Positions 11,072 through 24,679 are shown, numbered from the stretch's first letter. The stretch is DNA of 64,000 bases from Daphnia carinata (GCF_022539665.2 NC_081337.1:7788679-7852678); one strand, 5' to 3'. Made by a program: numbers and translations. The notes: generated by a model from the letters alone, not told the origin.

Positions 11072-14000
11072 GAAGCCTTTCGCTTCATCTTTTGTATTTT
11101 TGAGTTTCAAGAAATACTATTACGAACCGAAGGTCTCATGCCGTGCCTTTCAGGTCCTCTCCCACTGCGCGTATCTTTTGTATTCTGGATGGTACCAAAC
11201 AGAAACGTAATCGAACGTCCGTTTACAGGTTAAAGGAAACCCGTATTTAGTTTGATGGCTAATTCATTTATTTATTCTTTTCGTGTTGCATACGCAACAA
11301 ATACACTAGACAGCAGGTATACACAAGAAATGGGCGAAGGCTGAGTTTTATTGCAAATAAGTCTCACACGATTTAATTTCGCGCTCTTACCGTCTTTCCC
11401 ATAAAACATTGGTTCGTACGGATTTCATTTGTACAGATCCACAAATTATTGCCCGACTTTGACAAATGTCTCTTACCATTTTCCATACAAATGAAAATAG
11501 TTGATACCTTGACAGTTCTCGAAACCTTTGTGCCATGCCCACTAAATCCAAGTTTTTCAATATAGGATAGATTGGCTACAGCAATGTTCTAATCACAAGG
11601 ATTTCTTGGTAAACAGAAACAAGAATTGTATAGACCACTGAACTAACTGGTCTCCCAGTGTATTCTATTTTATTTCAATGGATGAACGGAGACAGGTAAA
11701 TTGGTCTTCTAAACCGAAGACTCAACGCCCCGCCTTCCTGTAAGAAATACGAAAAATACCTTAAAGGCTCTTTATTAATAGAAATAGTCACACTGTGAAA
11801 ACAGTTTGCAATTTACAAATTTGCTAGTGTTTAATCGCTGATAAAAAAAAAGAAGTTAATGACCGGCATTGGGATCCATATTACTCCATAAAATTTTTTT
11901 TTTTTTTTTGGTTGGTATAAACGTTTTTTGGCCAAAAAAATCAAATATGCTGATTATGTGTCATAAGTTTACTTAGGCAACCATCATCCCTCTCCCCCCC
12001 CAAAAGAAATAGCTATGACGAATTGAGAATAAAGAAAACCCTATAGCGACAAACCCTAATAGGAGCAGCAGTAGGGTGTCCATATATTTCGTTGGGATCG
12101 CAGTCTATACCACAATGAGAATCACCATGACAAAACGATGCTAGACGGCGCCACACTTTTTCATGTTAGCCTACTCCTTGGTGTAGGGAGGACACTCTCT
12201 TTCTTAACTCTTACGTTTTTCTCTACAAATTCCACATCCCTCTTTTTTTTTTCAATTCTTTCTTCTTTTTTTCACCGATTACCAAGTAAAATGGAAGTAA
12301 AACACTTATATTGCTGACATTACCTGCATTTTGACGTTGACTAAAGGCTCCCGCGGTATTGATAGCAGGATCCTGCTGATGCATTGTCTCACAAATTCTT
12401 TTTTCATTTTTTTTTTCTCGGCTTGGCGTCTCTTGGAGAGAAAGCGTGATGACCACCCCCCCGCGCCACTAATCATTGCTACAAGAGCCCATACAATGGC
12501 AATCAGTGGTAAGGACTAGTCATTACCGTACACACACAAAAAAAGGAGCCTCTTTTATCGTTCTAGTCCTCATCGTATCTTAAAACATTTAAATATTAAA
12601 AAAAAAAGGGCCGAATAGTAAAAACAACCTGAAGCCGACGGAATTCGCAACAACGGAATGAACAAAACAATCCATTGAACTTTCTTGGAAATGTTTTCTT
12701 TTTTATTTGTTAAGCAATAGAGGACATTTGTACTGCAGCCTAATTCATTTGTTGGTCTACCTGTGATGAGCCGAAAGCCTATAAGCATTTTAAAACAAAC
12801 ACGTCAAGGTAAAGGCTAAACTAGTAAATGGTTGATAATAAACGTAATTGTACCAGTCTCGACCCTTTTTCCTTTTCATATAATATCGTCTCGGCGCTTT
12901 TTGTGTGTGTACATAAGCTTTACATACGTACATACATACTTGGACACCCTTAACACAGCAGCGAGGTGTTCAAAACAGGGCCAGAGAAAAACAAAAAAAA
13001 AACTAAACAAAAAACAAACTATGAGGCTCCATCCGTATAGAGACAAGGCATCCACCTTGGGACTGGAAACAAGTTGCTATATAACAAAAACAAGCATCCC
13101 ACCCCTCCAGTCCTATAATTAGGTTCAATTACTTTTTTGTTGTTGTTTGCTGTCATGGTACGTGTTACGTGAGTGCTAAAAAGTGGATCCAGCCGAAATG
13201 ATACGGTAGGTGGGAAATGAAAGAAGACAAACTAAATGAGCATTCCGAATAGAGAGGAGGTGGCGTCGTCGGCAATGGGAGATGGAAATGAGAGTCGTTT
13301 CGTTTCATTTCATTCACACGCCTGGTCTGGTGCTAAGTGGCTGACCGCAGCGAGACATCCAAATGTTTTCCTCCTTTTTTGTAGCTGTTATCTGTATGTG
13401 TGTGTGTTTTGTCCAGACACTTCAATGGCTGACTCCATGGCGCCATCCGACCGCTTCCATTCAACAATCATTTACAATTGCCGACACTTGTGTTATAGCA
13501 TCCTCTTCTATACCACCGTAAAACCCATTACTACTTGCTCTGTTTTATTTGATTACGATTACCCCTCTTGGTGTTCTCTCCACGTCGACGTGGTAGATTA
13601 TTATTTTCATTTTGTAGTATTAGAAAATCGCGAAGACCATTAAAAACATTACGAAAGTAATTTTTAGATGGCCGGGGCTTCGGATGTTAACCTATAGTAG
13701 CAAAAAGAAATGCATGTATAATCTACTTTTATTAAGAAGAATTCAATCAGTATCTTGTGTCAAATTCTGTATGCACCTACATGACAGAGGAGGGAGCAAG
13801 CGCTTTTATAGCGCAGTCCTTCCGTGACCTTGTTTATAACTAACTATGGTCTGTCGTTCTTGTTTTACTCTGATTTTCTCTCATTCTGGTACACTGGCAT
13901 TACATTAGTTACGCCGATTAGAATTCGTGATAATTAGCAAACGCGCAATTAGCGAATAATTATTGCAATTATGCATCATATCAGTTGGAATGGATAAACG

Positions 14001-15149
14001 AAAAACAAGTTTTAAGCATTACCCATCGAAGGCAATTCCTATATTCATAAAACACAAACAAAATTATATAAAAAAAAACAAATAAGCGATCGTAGTTCAA
14101 ATCTAGAAAGAGAGAAAAAAATTAACTGTCTGAGAGCTGGTATTGCGTGCCAGTTGGGTTGGAAAAGTCACTGCAGTATAACTCAAGTCGATTTCCTACG
14201 TACAGCTAACCTTCCCATGAAGGGGGTTGATATTTGCCGCGCGGCTTGGCGCCGGCCTCCAATTGTCGGTAGCCGTAGTATTTGTTTGGACTATTTCTTC
14301 CAACGGCAATTACAAGTACTCGGGTTTGTTCTAGTGAAAGAGGAAAGGGGAGGGAAATGAAAAAAAAAAAACCACAAGCAAATGACCGCAGTTGGCGTGA
14401 GCTCGTTCTTAAATCTGGTAATTAATGCCGCTTTGTTTTGAAAAGGCGCCGCTTCATTACGACCTGGTATACGTATATATACCATCCTGGCGACTGCGGC
14501 TAGGCCACCGCTGGGTTCTAAGGACCATGAACTAGCTCGAAGAACAAGCCAAGCAAGAAGTTTTCCTCCGTTTTTTTTTACTTGTGTTTACTATACTTTT
14601 TTCTTCCTTGTTTTTCTTTCTTTTTTTTTTTTATTTATTTACCTTTTTAAAAGATATTGCTTTTCCCCCCTTGCTGTTGTGTTTTCATTTCATTCTTTTT
14701 CTATCTTTGTACTCGCTCAATTCCACCACAACAATAATCACGGAGTCTACCCCCCCTTGGGCTAGGAAAGGAAACAAAAGTCCTTCGCAAACTGGGAAAG
14801 ACAGGGGTCTGGCTGTAAGGTGTTCCAAACCCTTACGTGTTGCATACCAAGTCACCGCACTACACCTATACTTACGGTCATTTATGCTTGCCCTTTTTTC
14901 TTCAAATTTTTCTTTATTTGCTTTTACAATTTCTATTCTTCTTTGATGTAGAATCGTTTTTATAATCATTGAACGTATATATACACCAGTCCTCGCTAAT
15001 GTTTATGTGAGTCGTCTCTTTCTTTATATTCACTTCCCATTTCTAATTTTGTTGAATCAGTGTGAGGCAGTCCCTCTGTTCAATAAAAATGTAACCCGTT
15101 TAGTTAAATATTCGTACGATGAACATTAGCCCGACGTCTATGCATACAT

Positions 15150-15163
15150 CCCCCCCCCCCCCC
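15150..15163 (+). repeat. C14 homopolymer tract
   Basis: Fourteen consecutive C residues sit in otherwise AT-rich non-coding DNA. A second C-rich run lies near 15618-15631. Such tracts are length-variable and prone to assembly error. Confidence 0.9.
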
Positions 15164-18100
15164 TCTCCCTTGATTTCTTTTGTTCCTCGGGAGCCGAACA
15201 TTAAATGCAATATGTACATAACCCGGAGGGAGTCTCGCCGTATACATAATAGGCCGTAACGCCGTCGTTATGAACCCTGAATGTAATAAGTCGATAAAAG
15301 TCAGTCCTAACAAAAGTAATGATCGTTTCGTTCTTTGATGTTTCATTTTTATTTATTTTCTTTTTTTCTTTTTTCATTTTGCCGAATAAGGCCCTACCGT
15401 GAGCAACACTTACACACACAAACACTTATAACAAAAAAAAAGCAAAGTTAATTTGAATAAACGGAAAATGAACTTGTCAAAAATCGAGTAATTTTGACGC
15501 TAAACCATAGACTCTTTCATGGCTAAAGTTTCAACATAATAATCGCTTTTCACCGTATTTCTACGTTTTTCCCCCTACGTGTAAAGTCGTATGCCAAGAC
15601 TGATTGCGGTTGTGTCACCCCCCCCCTCCCCCATATTAGTTGACGAAGTTCCTATTTTTTTTTAGCTCTTGCAATCTATTATTCAATTGAGCTTGCGAGA
15701 AGGTCTGGCAAAGAAAGGAAGGGCGACGCAAAATGTGAGGGGAAGGTGCCCACTCCGACTGCGTGGCTTTGAATTTCCTCTCTCGTAACACTAAATCTTT
15801 CTTATAATAAAATAATCAAAATGAATAAAATATAGGCACAAAATCGGTGGCGAAGGGGAAAAAGAGGACACTATTGTTTCCTGAAAGTCATTTGGTGGAA
15901 AAGTCACGCACCGATTCCGTCCAGTGTCATTCAGTTGGTTTCCACATTATGAACTGGATGTAGTCTAAAACATGCGACGGTTGGCCGAGTTTCACGGTCC
16001 GATACTAGTCGAACGAAACAATGGGGCGGCTAATAGTTGTATTATGCGTAGAGATCAATCACACACTGGTCGATATATGTTATATAGCTTCCAAGGAAAC
16101 CAACAGAGAGAATGAGAAAAGAGGTAGAGACGGAACAGCGACATCAGTCTTCGACTTTTTGTCCAACTAATTTTTTTTCTTTTGCTGTCGCTTAATCAAT
16201 GCTAATTTATGCAGTAGAGTTTGATTGAAGCACGAAGCGAGGAGACGCCACGTGGCACGGCTCAGTAGATAACCGTAAGTTATGTATCCAGTTAGCTTAA
16301 TGAAAAAAGCAAAAAAAGAAGCACGAGAAAAGAAAAGGGAGAAGCAAAAATTAGAGATCGGATGGGAGATCGCAACCTCTACGCAAACAGGTCGCTATGT
16401 TTCCTATGCCATTCTTTTCTATCCATATATAAAAACATGAAAGTCTTTTAGTCATACGTATTAGAATACAGGATGATACGTGACGAAATAAATGCAAATC
16501 ATTTTCAGAAAAAGGGCTGTGTGCATTCAAGAAGCCAATCAATCATTTCGTTAAGCAGGGGGAGGAAGTCGAAGTTCACAGCCCGACGTGATGGCAATTT
16601 GCGGGAAGAGGTTGAATTAAAAGCTCACTCGAGTATTTAATTATGAGGAACTCGCTAGACAAACAATTGGTAAAACAAAGGGACTGGCGGATAGCTATAC
16701 TCAACGTCCTTCCCAACTGCCGTTAAATGTGGGAACTGGAAAAGCAAGCGCTCAACAAGAACTGAGCGTGAAGACAACTCGAGTCGCTTCAAAACACTCG
16801 ACCGCAAGTTGGCGCTTTTCTTCTTCCTGCCTCTTTCTTTCTTCGTCTGCGCCTGCTTTTCACAACAATTCGATACACATTTAAAGCTCTTGTTTTTATT
16901 TTCTACATAAAGAAGGAGAATTGTTCGGCTGACTTGTTCAGTTTTGTCTCTCCGTTTCGTGAAGCGAATCGATCTTTAATAGTGAAATTTCGCCTTGGCC
17001 TAGTCCACAATTTTTAAAACATTGAAACCTTTTGGAAACTTGTTCTTCCTTTACGGTTGCAAAAAAAAAAAATGATAATCGTGCTACTGTCGCTCCACCA
17101 GTAGAAAGGGTTCTCCCTTTTTGAATTAAAAAAAACCAATGAATGAGCATGATTTGGAAGATCGAGATTTAGAGATGGAAATTTTTGGAAGCAGCCTTCT
17201 CTTTAGTTCTTTATTTAAATTTTTTAAAAATTGTTTTTGTCATTGTATTTTCAAAATGGTGGCGGCGTGTTAAAGAACTTCCTTTGGTTATTTTGCCTAT
17301 CTTTTATTATCTACCAGAAGAGAATTCGAGCTTTCCAAGTAAAATAGAGATAACTACGACCAAGCTCCGCCTCCTTTTTAATGCTCTTTTACACACGGGC
17401 TTTATTGCTTCAGTCTGACTGGCTTTCGGCCCATTCAGCGTAATCGTGTCACAGAGGTGCACTTGACGTGTAAAAGAGGTATTCACAGAAGCGGGCAACG
17501 CGGAAAATTGATAAGTAGTAGAAACGGTTGGAGCGAAGTCAGAGTTCATAATATGGTGGTCTTGTACAGCCAATTGCTGTGTAGCGCCGTCAAATCATCA
17601 GCCAGATACAAGATTAAACAGTGATCTGAATTGGTTCACTAATTTGGTGTCAGTAACTGCTATGCGGCTCAACAGGTGAAAAACTAGACTAACAAACACA
17701 GGCAGTTCATTTTCTTGATAGCAGATCAAATGCTGTGAACGTCAAATAAAAAGCAAACACCAAATAGGCCGTAACGTTAACAAAGTTTTTGAGCATTGAA
17801 CGTTTAAAATGCATCCAATCAAATCTGGCTTCAAGAAAATAGACAAAACTGTTCGCACTGAATCGCCATTTATCGTCATTTTAACAATTATTCACATACA
17901 GTGCGCTAAAGCGTCTTTTAACCCAATGGGACAACAAGCGCATGGTTGGAACGTCGAACGAATCGAACGGAATTTCTTCTTTTATTCATAGTTTATTTTT
18001 ATTTGCTTCCTTCTAAGAGTTCTGTTTTGTAATTACAGATAGCTGATGAGGCCACCACCAGATAACGTTTTTCTTTATTTTCTTGGCAATAGATGGCAGG

Positions 18101-18746
18101 TGCTCACGGCGGTCGCGATTTGTAATAGTTCGTAATCCTCGTTTAACTTAATGGCTCCCGGTATTCGCTAGGTTTCCGATAACCATTTTAAGCTATAATA
18201 ATGCTAGTAGAACGTTCACGTTCAGAGAAAAAATAATTAAACAAATGTGAATAAAATAATATCATAGCTGTCTGTCATAAAGTTAAAATGTAAGTAAAAG
18301 ATGACAGTGTTACAGCTCAATGCCAGTGTTACAAGCACAATATTCAATTTTCGATCGCGATCGCGGCAAGTCTGACTGCCGAGGAACTTATTTGCAACGA
18401 TGTTTCGCAGTTTAGTAGGTTTTGCGAAAAGGTTAGAAGCCGTCGAAAGTCGGAGCCGCGCCACAAGGACGTTGGCTCCGCGTTGAATTACGCATTTTAG
18501 TAAAACCACATTTTGGATTTGGCTTCCAAATTTTAGACACCCCTGTTCCATTAGCCTCAGAAAAACACAAATGAATTAAGGCCTACAGTATCATAAAAGT
18601 TTTGGTAGACGGAAGAATCTTATTTTAATTCCGTAATTTGTCAGGAGCTTCGATTTCTTTTTATATTTGTCAACCAATTATTATCGGAATACCTAGAACT
18701 GGCTGACGTTTCAAGTTCGGAGGAGCTTGAAGGCAAAAGCGTTGGA

Positions 18747-20397
18747 ATGTCAGGGGACCATCGTACAGTCATCAAAGGTAATTTTGTACACATCGTATGA
18801 TTGCTTGTTCGATATGCTAAAATTGTTTTTCGATTACACTACATTTATAGGTAGTCCATCCCAGTATGTTAAGCTTAATGTAGGTGGATCTCTTCACTAT
18901 ACCACAATAGGAACATTGACTAAACATGACAGTAAGCATCTATTGCCAAATCATATCTAGTTAATTAACTAAATATTTTTTAAACCTGCACTTCTCAACT
19001 ACAGCTATGCTACGTGCAATGTTCAGTGGACGCATGGAAGTTTTAACAGACTCAGAGGGTAAGTGCTTTTGTTTCTTGTGATCTACATAATTGCAACAAT
19101 AACAGCATTTGACGTAGTCAGTTGAGGGTGGGACCAAAGTGAACTAAATATGCTTTCTTAGTCATTGTACTATTTTCTGTTTTCAGGTTGGATTTTGATT
19201 GATCGCTGTGGGAAGCATTTTGGAATAATCCTCAATTTCTTGAGAGATGGAAGTGCTCCCCTCCCTGAAAGCCCTAGGGAAACTGCGGAATTATTAGCAG
19301 AAGCCAAATATTACTGTGTAGCAGAGCTAGGTAAGATGAGCCTATTCAAGTCCATATGAATATTCACAGTGGCTTTTTTCGCGTTCCTTTACCATGCGAC
19401 GTCTACTACTACTATACAAAATCAGCCTAGCTGATTCGGTAAAAAGAAAAAGAGAGAATCTACAGCATCAATTCAAAATAGAGCTAGGAAATGGTAGTAA
19501 ACAAAGCGCGGTAAAAGAACAGTGAAAAAAATGTTGTGAAAAGATCCTTTCGCGAACGAACTCTATGCAAAATGTATACTATGTATGCAATATTTCAAAA
19601 AAAAATTCTATATCTGTTTTATTTATTAATCTTATACTTTTTTTTCAAGTTAATGCCTGTGAAAACGCATTGAAACGGAGAGAGCGAGAACGGGACGTCG
19701 AACCCGCTTGTCGCGTTCCACTGGTTACTTCAGCTCGCGAAGAACAAATGCTGATATCGACTTCAGCAAAACCAGTAGTGAAGTTGCTTATCAATCGCCA
19801 TAACAATAAATATTCGTATACGAGGTAAGAATATTAATATATACAGAAGCAGGATTTGTATGTATTCATACTAATGTCCGATATTTCGCTAGCGCTTCCG
19901 ATGACAATTTGCTCAAAAATCTAGAACTCTTTGATAAGCTCAGTTTGCGATTCAGTGGTCGGGTACTTTTCTTAAAAGACGTGATCGGATCACAAGAAAT
20001 CTGTTTGTGGAGCTTTTTCGGTCATGGGAAAAAGGTAGCAGAAGTGTGTTGCACAAGCATTGTTTACGCGACGGATAAGAAGCATACCAAGGTATCTTCA
20101 CTGGAAAATTTTGATTTCTCCTATTCGTTGTCATACCCGGGACTATTCTAGGTGGAATTTCCGGAAGCAAGAATTTACGAGGAAACTCTGAACATTTTGT
20201 TGTATGAACACCGACCCGGTCCAGATGCCGATTTAATGCAAGCAACTTCAACTGCAAAAGGTGCAGCAGCAGCACTCGCTGCAAGTGGAAATGCTGGTGG
20301 CCCGGTTTCGCATGCTAGTGACGAAGAAGAAGAGACGGCAACGAATAGCACCCGACGCGTCGTTAGTGCCGGTCTTGCTAGATTACGTCTTTCCTAG
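18747..20397 (+). CDS. TNFAIP1/KCTD10/KCTD13-like: BACURD-type KCTD protein (CUL3 adaptor)
   Basis: Seven coding exons: 18747-18777, 18851-18931, 19005-19058, 19187-19330, 19650-19824, 19893-20091 and 20152-20397. They join in phase to 309 residues. The T1/BTB domain is near the N-terminus ([14 protein letters not shown], then [13 protein letters not shown] and [13 protein letters not shown]). The conserved second half includes [18 protein letters not shown] and [14 protein letters not shown]. The tail is acidic and alanine-rich. The family (BACURD1-3 in vertebrates) bridges CUL3 ubiquitin ligase to substrates such as RhoA/RhoB; that function is known for the family, not shown here. Length and order match the family well. 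The start ATG lies in a short first exon. AATAAA sits at 20532-20537. The 3' end faces that of VPS29. Which vertebrate paralogue is closest was not decided. Confidence 0.93.
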
Positions 20398-20586
20398 TTA
20401 GATTTTGTCAAGTTTTCACCATACCCATGATTACTCGTTCGTACTAAAAAAAAATCTATAAAAAAATATGTTAATGCCTAGTCCCCTGGGTTTGTTTAAC
20501 AATTTGTTTGTTTTATTGTTTGTATTACTGTAATAAATGCCCTTCCTGCAAAATACACAACGTACGAGAATTTTTGTTTATAAATT

Positions 20587-21515
20587 TCAGTTTTTCTTGT
20601 ATTCGATTCGCTCTACCTTAACTAGAAGAAAATTAATAAAGCTTGTATATATATATTTTTTTTTGCATGTGATACTTATTTACCTTCATCATCTACTAAC
20701 TGGTAAACATAGGTGACAACTGTAGAACTTTGAATGTCCATAAGGACAAAAGAAGGAATGACAGACCTAAATAACCATGCAACAATTATGCATCCACTTG
20801 TTATAAAAAAACTTCAGAGAAATTTAAATATCACTTGTTAATAGGATTGTATGCGCCAGTAGCTGAGCCTGGATTTATGAAGAACTTTCCATCATGCTCA
20901 TATGCTTCAAATTTGTGAGTATGTCCTGTAATCAAAATATCCACTCCCAGTTGTCTTTGAAGAGATGCCAAAGATTCTGGATCACCCCAAGGTACAATTT
21001 GATGGCCATGGGCCAGGCCAATTTTGAACTGACCAACAGTGACTACCTTCTGCTCAGGATAGGTGCTAGAGATCTAAATAATGATTTAGCCAAAAAATTT
21101 TAACATAGAAGTTTTGGGAGTTAGATCAATTAAATTAATTACCTTGTCAAAGTCCCCACGAACTATGTGCACATCACTTGCAAGTGTTTTCAAATAGTCC
21201 AGTGTTTCTTTGGAGCACAAGTTTCCAGTACAGAGAATGTGATGGATTCTAAAAAGTTACACATACATTTAAAGAAAACTTGGTATGCTGCAATAACAAA
21301 TTTAACTTGAATTTATTGCCTTATTTTGACTTACCGACCAGGAACAAGAAGCTTTTTAAACTTTGCTGGCAATGCATTGCACCTATTTGGAATATGGAGA
21401 TCACCCAAAACCAGAACCAACTGCATAAAGAAATCATTTGCCAAACATTACTTTCTTTGTAACTGACTAATTAAGTCAAATAAGCAATCAGCGACTTAAA
21501 TCAATAACATACCAT
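20587..21515 (-). CDS. VPS29: VPS29, retromer/commander subunit
   Basis: Six exons on the minus strand: 21513-21515, 21335-21420, 21143-21248, 20835-21073, 20684-20766 and 20587-20621. Together they give 183 residues, against 182 in human. The first coding exon is only the ATG, followed directly by gtatgt; splicing then gives [12 protein letters not shown]. Metallophosphoesterase-fold motifs are visible: [26 protein letters not shown] and [10 protein letters not shown], ending [14 protein letters not shown]29 is a scaffold subunit of retromer, which recycles endosomal cargo, and also acts in the commander/retriever complex. It is divergent from VPS45, with about 460 bp between starts, and tail-to-tail with the KCTD gene. 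Confidence 0.95.
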
Positions 21516-21979
21516 TTCGAGATTACCGTCGATATTTTGTGTTATGACAGTTCATATAGTTGGCCTTTACTATGTCATGCTACAAACTTCGTAGAGGCGG
21601 CGCCCACGAACATCAGAGGGGTGGATTGGCAGAGTTGGTATTCCCTAATCTTAACTCGAAATAAACTCGTTTGAAAAAAAAATGTTTTCCAAGCTAGAAA
21701 AGAAAATTTACTAATATTTTGATGTTATTTTAAAATTCCTTAATTTATTTATTTTAGTGTCAAATAGGTCTGCGCGCCTGCCACTGCCGGAGGAGGCGTT
21801 GCTGTTTTCATATGGTCGTCTGTTTAGTGTGTGTGTGTGTGTGTATAAGGTTCGCTTCTACTTCTATTTGCGTGGCGGATATATCGACGAAAAATCTTCT
21901 CGATTTCAGGGAAAAATTTGATTTTATCGTTAATAAGTTTTCGGCAAAAACTTTTCAAGTTTTGGTGTTTCTTTTAAAA
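21516..21979. promoter_or_regulatory. Shared 5' region between VPS29 and VPS45
   Basis: The 464 bp separate two divergent ATGs and hold both 5' leaders and probably a bidirectional promoter. A TG microsatellite lies at about 21821-21844. No clear TATA box was identified. A compact bidirectional promoter is inferred only from gene layout. Confidence 0.5.
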
Positions 21980-24486
21980 ATGAATGTGTTACTTGCGGTG
22001 CGTATGTACATTAGTAAAATGATACAAGAAAGTGGCCCGGGAATGAAAGTTTTGCTGATGGATAGAGAAACGGTAACACAAAGCAATTTACCTCTTCATT
22101 CAAATTTAAAATTTTTATCTTACGCTTTCTACAATTTCAGATTGGGATTGTCAGTGTTGCATATGCCCAGTCAGAAATATTACAAAAAGAAGTTTACCTT
22201 TTTGAGCAAATTGACAAATCTGGGAATGGCCCAATTATGAAGCATCTAAAATGTGTAGTTTTTTTAAGACCTTCCCAGGAAAATGTCCAACTTCTGGCAT
22301 CTGAGTTAAAGTCTCCACGATATGGGGTCTACTATATATGTAATTCTAACTTATTACTATTGTTTTGCCATATAATACTCATATGTATGTTTTAGATTTT
22401 AGTGGAATTATTTCCAAGGCAAGTATTAAAGTGTTAGCTGAATCAGATGAACAAGAAGTTGTTAGAGAAATTCAAGAGTTTTATGCTGATTATTTTGCTG
22501 TTGGACCTCACTTGTTTTCTTTGAATTTGGAGAAACCTATACATGGTAGCCTTAGATACTCTAGCCTTCATTGGAATATTTGAATTCATTACACAAATTC
22601 TTGCAAGGTATGGAATGGAACTCTAACTGTTTGCAAAGATCTGTCCAAGGTGTTTTGAGTGTCTTGTTAGCCCTGAAGAAAAATCCAATCATTCGATACC
22701 AGAACTTTTCTTCTCTAGCTCGCCGTCTTGCCGAAAATATACGTGTATGTTATATGCAAATTCTTCCATTCTCGTTGCAAAATAACAGAACAGTTTTTCT
22801 AATACTTTTCATTTTTAGGACACAATTTTAAAGGAGTCTTCCTTATTCCATTTTCACAGAGGAGAAAGTATACCTCTCTTACTTATTCTGGATCGACGCT
22901 GTGATCCCATCACTCCGTTACTTAATCAGGTCTGCCAACAATGTTGGTTGAAATTTTACCCATACACAATCGTCAAATTGAAGCCGTTTTTTTTTCCTTT
23001 TCTAGTGGACATATCAAGCTATGGTGCACGAATTGTTATCCATAAAAAATAACAGAGTCAGCTTAGTCGGTGTTCCCGGTGCACCTAAAGAGATGAGTGA
23101 AGTCTTGCTCTCCGCAGAACAGGATGAATTTTACGCAAATGTAAGGCGTGAATCCTTTAAATATGCTCAGCATGCTCTCCTACATTCTAAAGTTTTTGCC
23201 ATAACGCTTGGAACATACTTTTCTTGTTGTTTTGTTTCGCTTAAGAATATGTACCTGAATTTCGGAGACATTGGCCAAACCATCAAGTCCTTGATGGACG
23301 AATTCCAAATGAAAGCCAAAAGCCACCAAAAAGTTGAAAGCATAGCAGACATGAAAGCATTTGTCGAAAATTATCCTCAATTTAAGGTAAAGGATTTTTA
23401 TGCAAGTTACGGTAAATGAGCTAATAAAACTTCTCACTTAAGAAAATGTCAGGGGCAGTCACGAAACATGTCACATTAGTAGGAGAGCTCTCTCGGCTGG
23501 TGACGCAGCACAATCTTCTAGAAATCTCGGAAGCTGAACAAGAACTCGCGTGCCAAGAGGAACACACGCAGTCCCTTACAAAAATTCGTAAACTGTTGGT
23601 TACTGACCAAATTCGAGATCTTGATGCTGCTCGACTGGTTTTCCTTTATGCCATCAGGTAAACATAACGAGGGATTTCTTTTCTGCTTCTTATTTGGTCT
23701 TCATTCATGGTTTGCTGGCTTAGGTACCACAAGCATCCTAGCAAGGATATCGTAGGCCTAGTGGATTTGCTTCGACGTCGAGGGACACCTGTCAGATTAA
23801 TTGACGTAGGCTTTTCATGCATAAAACTTAGAAAAATGAGCGTCAGTTTTATTCAAAAAATTTTATACGAATTTTCATAGTGTGTGGAGGGCATACTTCG
23901 TTATGCTAGTTCTGGTGAAACTGCTGGTTCGAGCATCTTGACCACGAAGGATGTTACGAAAATCACGGAAAAAATATTTAAGGTAAGGGCTACACAATTA
24001 ATGGTTTGATTTTTCAGGAATAAAATGGACCGAACTAATCGCAAACTATAGGGGTTAAAGGGCGTCGAAAATGTATTTACACAACACTCACCTGTCTTGA
24101 AGGAAATCATTGACAATATGGTTAAAGGACGGTTATCTGAAGAAGCCTTCCCCACTGTCGGAGGCGAACCTACGCCTGGGAGGTTGTTGCTGTTTTAAAA
24201 AATTTTTCTTTAAAATTTAATAATCTATTACACATTTTTTGACAGAATCCAAGATGTAGTCATTTTTATAGTTGGTGGGGTGACCCATGAAGAGTCACTT
24301 GCAGTACATCAATTCTGTCGAGCCAACGCAGGAATCCGAATCGCGCTCGGAGGCACTCTAATTCACAATAGCCAGTCCTTCATATCTGATGTGGAAGCTG
24401 CCGTTAAATATTTGCCTGCTGGCAATGCAAAATATCCACATAATTCCGCCTCGTCTGGTTCTGGTCGCCATTCTAAATTAACTTGA
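21980..24486 (+). CDS. VPS45: VPS45, Sec1/Munc18 family
   Basis: Twelve exons: 21980-22072, 22141-22339, 22396-22545, 22608-22744, 22819-22929, 23006-23140, 23246-23386, 23443-23657, 23724-23805, 23881-23982, 24052-24182 and 24246-24486. They close in phase to 578 residues, against 570 in human. Family signatures run throughout: [86 protein letters not shown] and [17 protein letters not shown]45 binds syntaxin-type SNAREs and promotes vesicle fusion at early endosomes and the trans-Golgi. The start is the only in-frame ATG matching the family N-terminus. Introns are mostly 60-110 bp. No anomaly was seen. Confidence 0.95.
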
Positions 24487-24679
24487 AGCTATTGAGATCC
24501 CTTCTCCCTACCTCGCGAGAAAGAAAGAAAAAATTACTATCCAAAGGAGTTGAATGTATCATTCATGTTATTTTTTCCTTAAATGTATACAAAGTTCAGC
24601 TGAATGTAAAAAAAAAAATTTATTGCCTACTTTATTATGTTCATGTATTCATTCAATTATATTTCGTTGCCAAATGTAA

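Larger units (their letters stand above)
9241..18746. other. 9.5-kb non-coding stretch
   Basis: I recognise no protein or RNA gene here. Short frames exist, the longest being 135 codons at 13236-13643, but they show no domain, no consistent splice structure and no family match. The stretch is rich in T-runs and A-runs, with an (AT)9 tract at 10471-10489, a C14 run at 15150-15163 and a C-rich run near 15618. A promoter-like cluster (10988-11071), an AT-rich homeodomain-like motif cluster (about 13920-13975) and a palindromic E-box (16247-16256) are the only regulatory-looking features found. It may be a regulatory desert or contain noncoding transcripts. Confidence 0.5.

Noticed and set aside
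13236-13643. 135-codon plus-strand open frame in the left desert
   Set aside because: Composition is biased (Cys, Tyr and Phe-rich stretches from T-rich DNA), no domain is seen, and no splice partners or conserved motifs support it.
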